From: an uncultured Spartobacteria bacterium
GTDB taxonomy: Bacteria > Verrucomicrobiota > Verrucomicrobiia > Chthoniobacterales > JAATET01
DNA length: 64,000 nucleotides
NCBI GenBank assembly: GCA_938011325.1
Contig: CALLUD010000006.1
Coordinates: forward strand, 124,001-188,000
Reading direction: 5' to 3'
The notes beneath the pieces are model-generated. The model worked only from the letters and a program-made list of their open reading frames with translations, did not search any database and was not told where the DNA came from. Positions within the stretch are counted from its first letter, which is position 1. Each line of letters begins with the position of its first letter. Both the position numbers and the translations under genes were made by a program. This document shows, piece after piece, positions 37,211 through 46,305 of this stretch.

Positions 37211-38004
37211 GTGCGACCGGGAAGAAACGCTTCGATCGACTCCGAAACCAGCGGACCGCGTGCGTATTTCTCCTCTTTCCAATCCGGCGCCTGCCGCCCC
37301 GTCACGGCAGCCCGCAGGCGCGCAAGGGTCTTTCGCCAGCTCCTGGCGTGCCGGTCCATGATGTTTTGGCGCGGCGAGGAATCGTTCGCATCGCGCGACG
37401 AGCGCCGCAGAAAGCAGAGGTGAAGGCAGCGAAAGTCCGCATCCTTCCACGCAACCGACTCATGGAGATTCAGTCGCAGCGACGCGTCGTAGCCGTTGCG
37501 AAATCGAATCGTCCCGCCGTGAAGTCGTTCGACAATGCGGCCGTCCCACGCGTCAATCGCATTGAAATTGTAGAGCTTCGTCATGCTACGGCACGGAGGC
37601 GCCAGGTGCCCCTCGGCACGGGCGTTCGCTTCATCGAGCGTTCTGACGTTGAGGACATTTCCAAAAACCACCCACCAATCATCGAACTCTCCCGCCGCGA
37701 TTCGCACCCGCATGCGATCCAGTCCCGCCGGATCGTAGATCTCATCACCGTCCACACCAAAGACCCATGTTGGCGTGCCGATGTAGGGCTGCAGCATCGC
37801 ATGCGACTCTCCGGAGTGGCGGCAGCGGCGGACCTGGAACTTGGTGGGAAACTCACGCTCGAGTCTTCCGAGAATCTCCGCCGTTCCGTCCTGCGATTCG
37901 TGATCGCACACGAGAAACTCGTCGCAGAATCCAATCGCGTTTCGGATCGCCCATTCCACGAATCGATCCTCGTTTCGAACCAGCATGATTCCGACGATTT
38001 TCAC
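37207..38004 (-). CDS. Glycosyltransferase family 2-like (GT-A)
   Basis: The protein has 265 residues from GTG at 38004, overlapping the upstream gene (GTGA). It has IVGIMLVRNEDRFVEWAI, DEFLVCDHESQDGT and the metal motif FGVDGDEIYDP, as in GT2 proteins of the SunS/TibC-like or WcaA-like type. His/Trp-rich segments follow (RLHGGTIRFRNG, LHLCFLRRSS). The substrate is unknown. Confidence 0.8.
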   Translation of the reverse strand: MKIVGIMLVRNEDRFVEWAIRNAIGFCDEFLVCDHESQDGTAEILGRLEREFPTKFQVRRCRHSGESHAMLQPYIGTPTWVFGVDGDEIYDPAGLDRMRVRIAAGEFDDWWVVFGNVLNVRTLDEANARAEGHLAPPCRSMTKLYNFNAIDAWDGRIVERLHGGTIRFRNGYDASLRLNLHESVAWKDADFRCLHLCFLRRSSRDANDSSPRQNIMDRHARSWRKTLARLRAAVTGRQAPDWKEEKYARGPLVSESIEAFLPGRT

Positions 38005-38876
38005 GACAACGGCATCTGCTCGAGTTCGCGGCACCAGTCACTCCGTCCAGCCAGTCGCAGAAAATAGAGCGCGTCGGGATTCAGTTTTCCCTTTCGCATC
38101 AGACCGCTCCACAAAAGCGGATACGGCCCGTGGTAATAGTGATGCACGCCGAGAATGCGTTCATCGACGGCTTCCCGCGCCGCAGGGCCCGCGAGTTTGC
38201 GAGCGGCAAAGCGAAACACATCCGTGGCGAATCGCATCGCTCCAAGTCCCGCAGGATAAGGCGCGACCGCCTTGTGCCGGCCGTCGATCCGGTAACTGTG
38301 CGATGTCAGCTCCACCGGGAGATTCGCATCCGGTGCGCCGCCCTTTCGCTCGAAAGCCCATGGAGTGTGCTCGGATTCCGGAAGTTGCTGAATCAAACGA
38401 TCGAGCAACTCGCGCAGCGCATTCAACCTCCACAACGCGGGATGAAGCGGAAATTTCCACAACGTTGACGGCAGACAGCGGTCGAGGTCCCAATCCCTCC
38501 ATTGCGTTTTTTCACCGAGTCGCTTTCGCCCCTGACCAAAACCGGAGAGCGCGATGCTCACCGCTCCGAGGTCGGCCATCATTTCCGGCAATTCCTCCGC
38601 CAGCCGACGCGTATCGCAGGAAGCAAGCGGCGGATGATCCTCGAGCAACACGTAAGCTGCGTCGAAGCCCTCAGTGATCAAGTCCTCGCAGGCGGAGCGC
38701 GTGACCTTCATCCAGTTGCGAGAATCATCCCGCAACTCCAGCGCATCCGGTTCGTTTTCGATGCCGGCAACTCGGACCGGCGGTATGCCGGGCCAAAACT
38801 CCGCCAGCCGGGCGCGCGTGAAGTGCAGCAACGCCCGGTATTTTTCGCAGGTCGAAATGAGAATACAGACCTTCAA
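38001..38876 (-). CDS. Hypothetical protein, possible GT-A type transferase
   Basis: The protein has 291 residues and I do not recognise the family. It starts MKVCILISTCEKYRALLHF, like a GT-A beta strand. AAYVLLEDHPPLASCD could serve as an acidic metal-binding motif, and the pattern KFPLHPALWRLNALRELL is typical of proteins that handle surface glycans. The gene lies between two glycosyltransferases and overlaps each by 4 bases, so a role in the same pathway is likely. There is no signal peptide. Confidence 0.55.
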   Translation of the reverse strand: MKVCILISTCEKYRALLHFTRARLAEFWPGIPPVRVAGIENEPDALELRDDSRNWMKVTRSACEDLITEGFDAAYVLLEDHPPLASCDTRRLAEELPEMMADLGAVSIALSGFGQGRKRLGEKTQWRDWDLDRCLPSTLWKFPLHPALWRLNALRELLDRLIQQLPESEHTPWAFERKGGAPDANLPVELTSHSYRIDGRHKAVAPYPAGLGAMRFATDVFRFAARKLAGPAAREAVDERILGVHHYYHGPYPLLWSGLMRKGKLNPDALYFLRLAGRSDWCRELEQMPLS

Positions 38877-39856
38877 ACCCGTCCCGATTCCACGGCGAGG
38901 CGCTGGATCGTGTCCGCGAAATCCAGAACCATCCGATCACCCGATGGCATCTGCTGCATCAGGCGGTGACGCAACTCGCCAAGTCGTTCGATGGCCTCTC
39001 GCACGCCGGCGACCACATCCTCACGAAAGCCGAGCCCGTATCGTTGCCCCGCTTCCACAATGCCGCCGCCATCTTCGTGATAAAGCAACGGCAGGCCGCA
39101 TTGCGCGCCTTCGACGTGGTGCATGCCGCACGGCTCCCATCGCGACGCCGTGAGATACAGATGGCACTCGCGGAGCTTCTCCGCGAGTGGCCGCCCGGTC
39201 ATTGGCCCAAACGTCTCCGCCGCCTTCCATTCGATCTCATCGGGCCAGCGGCCGATCACTCGAAACGCGACGCCCGGCAACTCGCCCACCGCGATCCGTT
39301 GGTCGAGCTCCTGATACACGTCGAACCCCTTCATCCAGTTCGAAGACCAGTGATGGGTTACCACCCGCACCGTCTCTCCGGGCGCAGGCAGATGGTTCCC
39401 GATGGGATGATAAATGCGAGGATCCGCTCCGTTGTAGATGATGCTGTGCGGCAGCGAAGGGTCGAACCAGCGCTCGACGAAGTAGCCCTTCAGCCACTCG
39501 GATATGAAGACCGTGAAGTCCGCCAGCGCATTCGTCTGACGGAGAAGCTCGTCGATGTCATTCGTGCCCTTGCGCTGATCGCACTCGTTGATCCGGTGAA
39601 GAATGGGAACCTGCGGGTTGCGCTCGCGAAATTCACGCAGTTCCCCGAGACCAAATTTCTTTGCCGGATGATCCCGGCGTGGATCGATCACCAGCACGAC
39701 ATCCGGATCCTTCCGGAGATCGAAAACGACACGCCACCCGCGACGCCACAGGCAGGCGCTCAACTGCGAGACAAACGGACTCGCGCCTCCCCACGAGGAG
39801 TTTGTGGGAGTCATGCTGATCGCGAGCGTAGGTTTGCGCTTTCGAGAGAAAATCAT
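38873..39856 (-). CDS. Glycosyltransferase family 4-like (GT-B)
   Basis: The protein has 327 residues. The N-terminal glycine loop is TPTNSSWGGASPFVSQL, followed by HRINECDQRKGTNDIDELL, IYNGADPRIYHP and the donor motif CHLYLTASRWEPCGMHHVEGAQCGLPLLYHEDGG with Glu positions consistent with E-x7-E. It overlaps both neighbours by 4 bases. The sugar is not known. Confidence 0.82.
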   Translation of the reverse strand: MIFSRKRKPTLAISMTPTNSSWGGASPFVSQLSACLWRRGWRVVFDLRKDPDVVLVIDPRRDHPAKKFGLGELREFRERNPQVPILHRINECDQRKGTNDIDELLRQTNALADFTVFISEWLKGYFVERWFDPSLPHSIIYNGADPRIYHPIGNHLPAPGETVRVVTHHWSSNWMKGFDVYQELDQRIAVGELPGVAFRVIGRWPDEIEWKAAETFGPMTGRPLAEKLRECHLYLTASRWEPCGMHHVEGAQCGLPLLYHEDGGGIVEAGQRYGLGFREDVVAGVREAIERLGELRHRLMQQMPSGDRMVLDFADTIQRLAVESGRV

Positions 39857-40959
39857 GAGGGCAAAGACGATGCACGCTGCGCGCCACGGTCCGCCAGCAC
39901 GGAATCCAGCCGCCGCGCAAAGTCTTCGATGTTGCCGTGTCGCAGCACCGCTTCGCGGGCCGACTCACCCATGCGTTGGCGAAGGCCCGTGTCCGCCAAG
40001 GAGTTGACGATCACGGTTCGCAGTGCCTTCGGATTTCCCGCGTCCACCAGCAGGAGATCCGTTCCGTCGGCGAAGTCCGAGCCGATCCAAAGGCCACTGG
40101 TGCGCGAAAGAATCACCGGCGTCCCGCAAGCCATCGCCTGCAAGGCGACGCTCTGACCGGATGGTTGAAGCGAATCCGTAAGCGGAATGACCACCAGCGC
40201 TGCGGAACGATACAGATCCCGCAGTTCCTCATCGGTCAGCGCCGGCCGATGCCAGGAGCCTTTCAGATGCTCAACGTGAGGCGGAAGCGGCGTCGGCAGC
40301 TCGCGGCTCGTCACGATCTTCGTCGGAACATCGAGAGTGCGCACGGCATCGATGAGCGTGGCGTAGTCGCGGCGGCCGTCGTTGCCCACCGAAAGGATGA
40401 AATTTCCCCGAACTCCACCCGTTGTCCAGAATCGCATATCGACCCCGAAGGCATTCGCATGCACACGTTCGGGGCGGAGTTCAAATCGTGATAGCGTTTC
40501 CGCCCGCTCCGACTCTGCAAACAGCACGACCTCCTGCTCCGAAAGCGCGCGCATCGTCGATTTTCGCCGCGCCCCATCGACCGGAAAATTAACGAGTCCG
40601 CAGTGGATGCCAACGATCCCAAACGACAGTCGCTTCCAGCGTTTCCACATCGCCAGTGCGATGGCGTGCGAAGTGGAGGTGGCGACGACAACATCTGCAT
40701 GACGCAACCGGTCAAGCACCGCACCCACCGCCACGACATGCTCCCCACGCGTGCGAACCGGTGTGCGCGCACTGGCGAGAAGGTTGTAGCCACGCGCGAG
40801 CAGGCGGTGCGGATTCTCAATCGCATCGACACACGAAATGTCGTGCCCGGCACGCGCGAGCTCCACGGCTCCGTAGAAAAAATCGCTCGGCAGTTCCCCC
40901 CGGAGCGCGGCACTCCAGCGGGATTCGCGCCCGCCGGCATACAGAAAGGCGATCTTCAC
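39853..40959 (-). CDS. Glycosyltransferase family 4 (GT-B)
   Basis: The protein has 368 residues from GTG at 40959 (VKIAFLYAGGRES). Motifs are FAESERAETLSRF, NAFGVDMRFW, ILSVGNDGRRDYATLIDAV, LYRSAALVVIPLTDSLQPSGQSVALQAMACGTPVILS and SGLW, a clear GT4 donor domain (Gln in the place of the usual first Glu). The open frame runs further upstream, but that part belongs to the complementary reading of the next gene. It overlaps neighbours by 4 bases. Confidence 0.88.
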   Translation of the reverse strand: MKIAFLYAGGRESRWSAALRGELPSDFFYGAVELARAGHDISCVDAIENPHRLLARGYNLLASARTPVRTRGEHVVAVGAVLDRLRHADVVVATSTSHAIALAMWKRWKRLSFGIVGIHCGLVNFPVDGARRKSTMRALSEQEVVLFAESERAETLSRFELRPERVHANAFGVDMRFWTTGGVRGNFILSVGNDGRRDYATLIDAVRTLDVPTKIVTSRELPTPLPPHVEHLKGSWHRPALTDEELRDLYRSAALVVIPLTDSLQPSGQSVALQAMACGTPVILSRTSGLWIGSDFADGTDLLLVDAGNPKALRTVIVNSLADTGLRQRMGESAREAVLRHGNIEDFARRLDSVLADRGAQRASSLPS

Positions 40960-41795
40960 TTCTGACCAAGAATTCGCCGTTTGATCGGTCGCAGGACGCT
41001 CTCCAGCCACACAATAGGCGCGATCACCGCATGGATGATCCCGCCCACGATGCGACCTGGCCGCGACAGGATCGAGAAGTGCTCGCCGGTGAGCTGCAGC
41101 ACGCTCGGGAGAAACAAACGAATGCGATGGCTCGCATTCACCCATCTTTCGAGTTCCTCCATGTCGGGAGCGCGACCGTGGATGATGCGCACCGTATAAC
41201 GGCCCACCGCAGCGGGCATCACCGTGCGGAGATTGTATTCCTGCGGCAGGATGTAAAACCGAACATCCGACTGATGAATCGCCGCTCGAAAAGCTGGCTG
41301 GTCACTATCCATTTTGCCCGTCTCCGCGACCTCCTTTTCATAGAGGCGCAGCCAGCTTTCAAACAACGCGTCCACCGCCGCCGTGGTCCTGTAAACCATC
41401 ACACCGGTGTTCAATTCCGTGAAACAATCGGGCGTCACAAACGGCCGATCGTGACGAAGCGGCGCCCGGGACAATGCGAGGTCGAATCGATCGAGTAGCT
41501 CGAAAAGGTCGTAAACCGGAGCGCACACCAGCGTATCCGTGTCGAGAAACAGCGTCCGCTCGAACGGCGTCTCGCGCAGCGGCGCGATCTTGTCGATGAA
41601 CGAATGGCGCGGATTTGCAATGGGGCGAACCTCGTCGAAGACACCGGCCGGCAGATCCTTTTGATCGGTGAACAACACGATCGGCAGATCCGGCATGTGC
41701 CGGCGCACCGAGCGCGCGGAAATCAGCATCTCACCGAGATGCCGACGTCCGGTCGCGATGTAGACGATCCCGCGTCCCTTCGACGTCACTTCCAT
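40956..41795 (-). CDS. Nucleotide-sugar transferase, GT8-like
   Basis: The protein has 279 residues. A GT-A fold is suggested by IVYIATGRRHLGEMLISARSV, LPIVLFTDQ and the DxD motif RTLFLDTDTLV. ELNTGVMVYRTT and KMDSDQPAFRAAIHQSD are typical of nucleotide-diphospho-sugar transferases that keep a hexose. A hydrophobic or amphipathic segment near the C-terminus (IVGGIIHAVIAPIVWLESVL) could touch the membrane. It overlaps the FkbM gene by 10 bases. Confidence 0.8.
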   Translation of the reverse strand: MEVTSKGRGIVYIATGRRHLGEMLISARSVRRHMPDLPIVLFTDQKDLPAGVFDEVRPIANPRHSFIDKIAPLRETPFERTLFLDTDTLVCAPVYDLFELLDRFDLALSRAPLRHDRPFVTPDCFTELNTGVMVYRTTAAVDALFESWLRLYEKEVAETGKMDSDQPAFRAAIHQSDVRFYILPQEYNLRTVMPAAVGRYTVRIIHGRAPDMEELERWVNASHRIRLFLPSVLQLTGEHFSILSRPGRIVGGIIHAVIAPIVWLESVLRPIKRRILGQK

Positions 41796-42430
41796 GTAAG
41801 ATCGATCACATCGCCGAGTCGCTCCCGCTCGACGCGCTCGCGCAGAGCCTGCGTCTCCTCCGCCAGCTCGGGAATGCGATGTTCATGCGTCTCCACGAAA
41901 AGCTGGCGGATGCGACGGATCGCCCCCGTATCGATGAGATGCTCGATGATGGGGCACTCGGCTCCTTCGACATCCATTTTCATCACATCAACCGGTCGGT
42001 CCAGACTGAGGACAAACGCCGCGAGATCGATGGTTTCCACCTTCACAAAGGTCGAGGCATCCACGTTCGATTTGAACTCGAGGAAACTCGACCCAGTGGA
42101 CCAGAAGACGGGGTCCTCGTTCGCCTGCTTGTGAAAAAACAGACGCTGGGTGCCCGGTCGAGTCGCCACGCCACGCGGGATGCACTCGACGTTCGCCGCG
42201 CGCGCAAACCGCACCGCGAGTCTCGCAAACGCATGGGGATTCGGCTCGAAGGCGTATACACGCGCCCCCTTCCTCGCAAGAATCGCCGTTATGTCGCCAA
42301 CGTTCGCACCGCAATCAATCGCCACCGCGTTCGGCCCGAGGGAGATTCGTTCCAGCCGACGAATGGTATCCTTCGTCGGATCGAGCCGCGCCTGCACGTA
42401 ATGCACAAAGGCTCGAAAGGGACTGGTCAC
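41786..42430 (-). CDS. FkbM family methyltransferase
   Basis: SAM-dependent O-methyltransferase, here presumably acting on a sugar. The protein has 214 residues from GTG at 42430, overlapping the upstream stop (GTGA). Motif I is VAIDCGANVGDITAIL, motif II AFEPNPHAFARL; the FkbM hallmark VDVMKMDVEGAECPIIEHL and the ending FVETHEH are present. The longer open frame upstream is not supported. Confidence 0.9.
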   Translation of the reverse strand: MTSPFRAFVHYVQARLDPTKDTIRRLERISLGPNAVAIDCGANVGDITAILARKGARVYAFEPNPHAFARLAVRFARAANVECIPRGVATRPGTQRLFFHKQANEDPVFWSTGSSFLEFKSNVDASTFVKVETIDLAAFVLSLDRPVDVMKMDVEGAECPIIEHLIDTGAIRRIRQLFVETHEHRIPELAEETQALRERVERERLGDVIDLTWK

Positions 42431-43065
42431 GCTGCCGCCGGCTGGTCGGAGAACGGCCGCAGCCGCTCGATGTGTTCGTGTCGGGGCATGAGGTCGCTCG
42501 GCTTCATCACCCGATTGCAGTAATGAACGGCCGACGCAGTCTCCCAGCCGTCGACGCCATATTCCACGCAGTCGTTTCTCTGGATGAACTCCGACTGATG
42601 TTTCTTCAGAATCAGCATGTCGGAGGTATGCGCGTTTTCGAGGAAACGGGTGAAGAATCCCGTCTTCTGCTCGGCGAACCACCGGACCGCGCGCATGAAT
42701 TCCTCCCGCGTGCCACTCACAAGGCAGGGCACGTAACGGTCGTAGGTCGTGAGTTTGTCGGCCTCGCGGGGGGCGAACGAGTAGTTGATCACGTCGTAGT
42801 CGCACATGAATCCCCCGCCTTGCTGCGCGACGGCCACCCAGCGCAGGTAGCACCAGTAATCGAGGTTGAACTTGTTGATGCTCGGAAGCTTTTTGAAACG
42901 CCGGACCAGCTCCTTGAGTTCCTCGTCGAAATTCAAACTCTGATAGCCCAGCACGACTGGCTCCCATCCCATCGCGGTCCACGATCGCTTCCACAATTCG
43001 ATGAGAGCGCGCTCCTCGCGCTCCCGCTTGCCCTCAACCGGGGAATAGAAGGTGAAAACTTTCAT
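42427..43065 (-). CDS. Hypothetical protein, GT32-like DxD transferase
   Basis: The protein has 212 residues. YWCYLRWVAVAQQGGGFMCDYDVINY recalls the GT32/sugar-binding-region pattern (R-x(n)-GG-x(Y/F)-x-D-x-D) used to bind a nucleotide sugar and metal. VVLGYQSLNF and RNDCVEYGVDGWETASAVHY have no assigned role. It overlaps both neighbours by 4 bases. Assignment to a transferase is inference from this motif and the context. Confidence 0.6.
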   Translation of the reverse strand: MKVFTFYSPVEGKREREERALIELWKRSWTAMGWEPVVLGYQSLNFDEELKELVRRFKKLPSINKFNLDYWCYLRWVAVAQQGGGFMCDYDVINYSFAPREADKLTTYDRYVPCLVSGTREEFMRAVRWFAEQKTGFFTRFLENAHTSDMLILKKHQSEFIQRNDCVEYGVDGWETASAVHYCNRVMKPSDLMPRHEHIERLRPFSDQPAAA

Positions 43066-43709
43066 CGTCGTTCGTGATAGGCCTTGTGAATACGCCTTAG
43101 CAGAGCCCGGTCTTTCACGCCGTGAAAAGCGTAGCCGCCTTTTCGGGCGAGTTCGACCGCAAATCGTCGCTGGAAGCGTGTCCGGAGCGTATTCCGCGAA
43201 AAGCCTTCGCGCAACCTCCGCAGGTTGTGAACCGGAAGATTCATCCGTGCGAGCTGCCCCTGGAGCCAGCGGTCCACGAAGCCCATTTCAAAAGGATCGA
43301 GCGTTGCCTGTGCGGCAAATTGCTTCAGCGACTTCGCGTCAAAGATCCATGGAAAGTGGAAATAACCGGGCCCAAGGAATCGGGGATCGCGATTCGGAAA
43401 GACATTCGCCTGCACCCCCTCGCGCTCGACCGGGCGAGCCAGCATGAAGGCGTCGTATTCGAGAAACACGTAAAAATCCGCGTTGAAATCGAGACTCCGG
43501 CGCATGCCGGCGAGCTGACGCTTCAGGCATTCCTCGCCGTATTTGTTGCTGCGCCCTGTTGGAAAAAGGTGCGCTCCCTTTCCGCTGTTCGGACTGTCTT
43601 CGGGAAAGACGAGCATCACCTCGTCCGACACCCGTTTCCAGAGCGGGAGATGGCGGTCGATGATCTTCTGCCCACCGGCATAGCCGAATACTGTCGTGCA
43701 AACTTTCAT
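43062..43709 (-). CDS. Hypothetical protein of glycan locus, possible GT-A transferase
   Basis: The protein has 215 residues and I cannot place the family. It starts MKVCTTVFGYAGGQKII; residues about 75-92 read FNADFYVFLEYDAFML, which could be a DxD-like acidic site. FPNRDPRFLGPGYFHFPWIFD is aromatic-rich, and a basic C-terminus follows. It overlaps both neighbours by 4 bases. It may be a small transferase or an accessory factor. Confidence 0.5.
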   Translation of the reverse strand: MKVCTTVFGYAGGQKIIDRHLPLWKRVSDEVMLVFPEDSPNSGKGAHLFPTGRSNKYGEECLKRQLAGMRRSLDFNADFYVFLEYDAFMLARPVEREGVQANVFPNRDPRFLGPGYFHFPWIFDAKSLKQFAAQATLDPFEMGFVDRWLQGQLARMNLPVHNLRRLREGFSRNTLRTRFQRRFAVELARKGGYAFHGVKDRALLRRIHKAYHERR

Positions 43710-44542
43710 GATTCACGTGCCTCCGCCGGCCAGCCGACCACCATCAGGCTGCGATCCGCGAAAAGCTTCCAGCCAACGAAATCGACAACCCGTCGCGCCC
43801 ACGGAAACGGCGCGGCAATCCTGCGCGCGTGGTAGACGAGGAAGTTTCGGTCGAAGGGGCCGTTGAATTTTCGCCCAACCGCCGCGATCTCCGCAAATCG
43901 CTTCCAACCGCCGGCTTCGGTCTTCGTTCCGGGATAACAACGCAATGCCGACAACTCCGCATCGATGCGCACGACCTCCCCGGCCTCCGCGAGCCGCAGC
44001 GCGAGTTCCCAATCCATCACGTAATGCAGCGACTCATCGAGGCCGCCCAGCTTCACGGCAAGCTCCCGTCGAAAAAACATCGACGGCTGGAGAATGTAGA
44101 ACGCGGTTCGAAGAAGTCGTCGGTCGAAGGGCTTCGCTACGACTTTTTTCAACAGGCTGCCCCGGGTATCGATCTTGCGCCCGCCTCCGTAAACAAGCAC
44201 CGCGCGCTCATTCCGGGCGAATGCTTCACCGATCGCACGCAGGGCTCCGGGCAGCAACTCGTCATCCGAGTTCAACCAGCCTGCGATCTCGCCGCGGCCG
44301 ACACGCAGGCCCTTGTTGATCGCATCCGTCTGCCCGTGATCCGGTTCCCGAATGATCCGCAAAAACGGAAGCTCACGATATCGATCGAGAATCTCCTTCG
44401 TGCCATCCGTCGACATGGCATCGACGATGATCCAGTCGAGCGCGGGATATTCCTGTGCGACGACGCTTTGAATCGTGCGCTCGAGAAACTCCGCCTGATT
44501 GAAACTCGGCGTGACGAGCGTGATGACCGGAAGTGACGTCAT
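43706..44542 (-). CDS. Glycosyltransferase family 2
   Basis: The protein has 278 residues (MTSLPVITLVTPSFNQAEFL at 44542, overlapping the upstream stop by 4 bases). It has VDAMSTDGTKEILDRY, WLNSDDELLPGA as the DxD variant, and the base region HYVMDWELALRLAEAG. This is the WcaA/CDP-glycosyltransferase type frequent in polysaccharide loci. Confidence 0.9.
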   Translation of the reverse strand: MTSLPVITLVTPSFNQAEFLERTIQSVVAQEYPALDWIIVDAMSTDGTKEILDRYRELPFLRIIREPDHGQTDAINKGLRVGRGEIAGWLNSDDELLPGALRAIGEAFARNERAVLVYGGGRKIDTRGSLLKKVVAKPFDRRLLRTAFYILQPSMFFRRELAVKLGGLDESLHYVMDWELALRLAEAGEVVRIDAELSALRCYPGTKTEAGGWKRFAEIAAVGRKFNGPFDRNFLVYHARRIAAPFPWARRVVDFVGWKLFADRSLMVVGWPAEARES

Positions 44543-46305
44543 TTCGGAGACCGCCAGCACAGGTTCAACGAGAACGGACGCCCGGCCGCCTCCGCCGCCG
44601 AGCGATCGCTCGGCTTCCAGAACGTCTCGACCGCCTTCGGCGACATGAAAAGAAAATCCGGGTCGGAAATCAGGTCGTCGGCCACCAGCGACAGATCATC
44701 CAGTTCATCCAACAGCGCCATTGCGGGCGGCGGCGCCCAGAAGTGCCCGGGCCGGGCATAGGCAGTCCAGCAATGAACATGCAGCGCATCCGGCAACGTC
44801 AACGCCTCCAGTTCATGGCGCGTCATTTGAACCTCGCAATTAAAGCTCACAAGCGCCGCAACCTTTTCCGCAGGGTGACTCGGGTCAATGCGCACCACGT
44901 CAAATTTCCCACGCAATGGACGCAGGATGCCGGGATCTCCTCCCAACAGACCGACTCTCGAACCTGTCGCGACACCCTTTCGGACCAGCGCCGCAACCAG
45001 CGCACGCTGATACTCCGAAACCTCGAACGTGTGCGGGCCCCCTGCCGCAAGGGCAACCTCACGTCGAATGGCACGCAGGTGTGATCGCCGCGAAAATCGC
45101 AACCAGCGCGGGTCTTCGAGCCTGCCGAAACGACGTCCAAAAAATCCCCGTCGCACAATCGGCGGGCGGATAACCTCCCTGCCAACCTCGATTTCAAGCT
45201 TGGCCAGTCGTCCGGTGCGTTGGCGCTCGAATCGATCATCCGCAGGCACACCACGCTCGAGAGACCTCCAGATCCACGCGCCTGCGTCCGGTTGCACAAG
45301 CCATTCGGCCGCGCGGGTCGCGGCTTCGCGAAATGCAGCCTGATCCTCCATCAGCCGCCCGGCGGCTCGGTGGAATGAATCCGCATTGTAATCCGCGACA
45401 GAGCCGCATCCCGTCTCCAACACGAACGCCGCTGCGGCACTCCGTTCACTGCCGAGCACGAGCAGCGGCACGCCCGCCTGTGTCAGCAAAAAGACGATTC
45501 GCGACGGCAGACTCAGGCTCGAAAACGATCTCTTGTCGTCGCCATCGTCCATTCGACCGCTCGGGACAATGGCAAAGGGATATTGCGCCAGTCGCTCCGG
45601 GAGCACGTCATCGGCAAGAAATCCGCACGGCTGAAGTCCGTCGCGTTCCAAGTCCTCGCGCGTCACCGAGAGCCAGCTCGCCTCGGGCCCCCGACCGAAC
45701 CAGTCAATCGTCCACTTCGTCTCGCGCGTAATCTGCCGCAGGTCATCGAGCTGACGCGCACTCCAGACGTTGCCAATCATCGCCGCGCGACCCGCCACCT
45801 CCGGACCTGCCGAGAAGCTTCGTTGTTTTTCCACAACCGGAGGAAGCCACGCAACGGAACAACCAAACTTCCGCTCGTAGGCGAGGCACATTTGCGGGGA
45901 GATTCCGAGCCGAAGGTCGCTTGCCCGCAGCAGAGCAGCCACCGCGGCATCGCCCACCTCACGCGTGAAGATGTTCTGGTCGTCCATGAGGTAGGTGCAC
46001 AACGGAGCGCCGGAAACCTCCTTCAGCAAAAGCGCGTGTCGAAAATCCTCGGGGTAATACGGCACGCAGAGGATCCGCTCGATCGGCATGTGCCGCACAA
46101 CATTCCGCAGTCGCTCGCGAAGTTCGCCAGCATTGGCAAACCGGTCGCCAAGAAATTCCTCGTGCAGGCCAAACGCATTCTCGCCGGCATAGAGCGTTCG
46201 CGAACGGAACAGAATGAAATCGTCTCCGTTTCCGAACAGGCGTCGCAGGAAGATGCCCACGCCATGCCGGTCGTTGATCTCGATCGCGTGAACCAGCGCG
46301 TTCAT
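44539..46305 (-). CDS. Large two-part protein with CgeB-like glycosyltransferase region
   Basis: The protein has 588 residues. The first ~370 look like a GT-B protein of the CgeB/spore-maturation type: VPYYPEDFRHALLLKEVSGAPLCTYLMDDQ, DLRLGISPQMCLAYERKFG, AMIGNVWSARQLDDL and LPSRIVFLLTQAGVPLLVLGS. The last ~200 residues are a separate part (GSRVGLLGGDPGILRPLRGKF, DALHVHCWTAYARPGHFWAPP) that I do not recognise; it has features of a Rossmann-like strand-turn-helix start. It overlaps both neighbours by 4 bases. Confidence 0.62.
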   Translation of the reverse strand: MNALVHAIEINDRHGVGIFLRRLFGNGDDFILFRSRTLYAGENAFGLHEEFLGDRFANAGELRERLRNVVRHMPIERILCVPYYPEDFRHALLLKEVSGAPLCTYLMDDQNIFTREVGDAAVAALLRASDLRLGISPQMCLAYERKFGCSVAWLPPVVEKQRSFSAGPEVAGRAAMIGNVWSARQLDDLRQITRETKWTIDWFGRGPEASWLSVTREDLERDGLQPCGFLADDVLPERLAQYPFAIVPSGRMDDGDDKRSFSSLSLPSRIVFLLTQAGVPLLVLGSERSAAAAFVLETGCGSVADYNADSFHRAAGRLMEDQAAFREAATRAAEWLVQPDAGAWIWRSLERGVPADDRFERQRTGRLAKLEIEVGREVIRPPIVRRGFFGRRFGRLEDPRWLRFSRRSHLRAIRREVALAAGGPHTFEVSEYQRALVAALVRKGVATGSRVGLLGGDPGILRPLRGKFDVVRIDPSHPAEKVAALVSFNCEVQMTRHELEALTLPDALHVHCWTAYARPGHFWAPPPAMALLDELDDLSLVADDLISDPDFLFMSPKAVETFWKPSDRSAAEAAGRPFSLNLCWRSPK

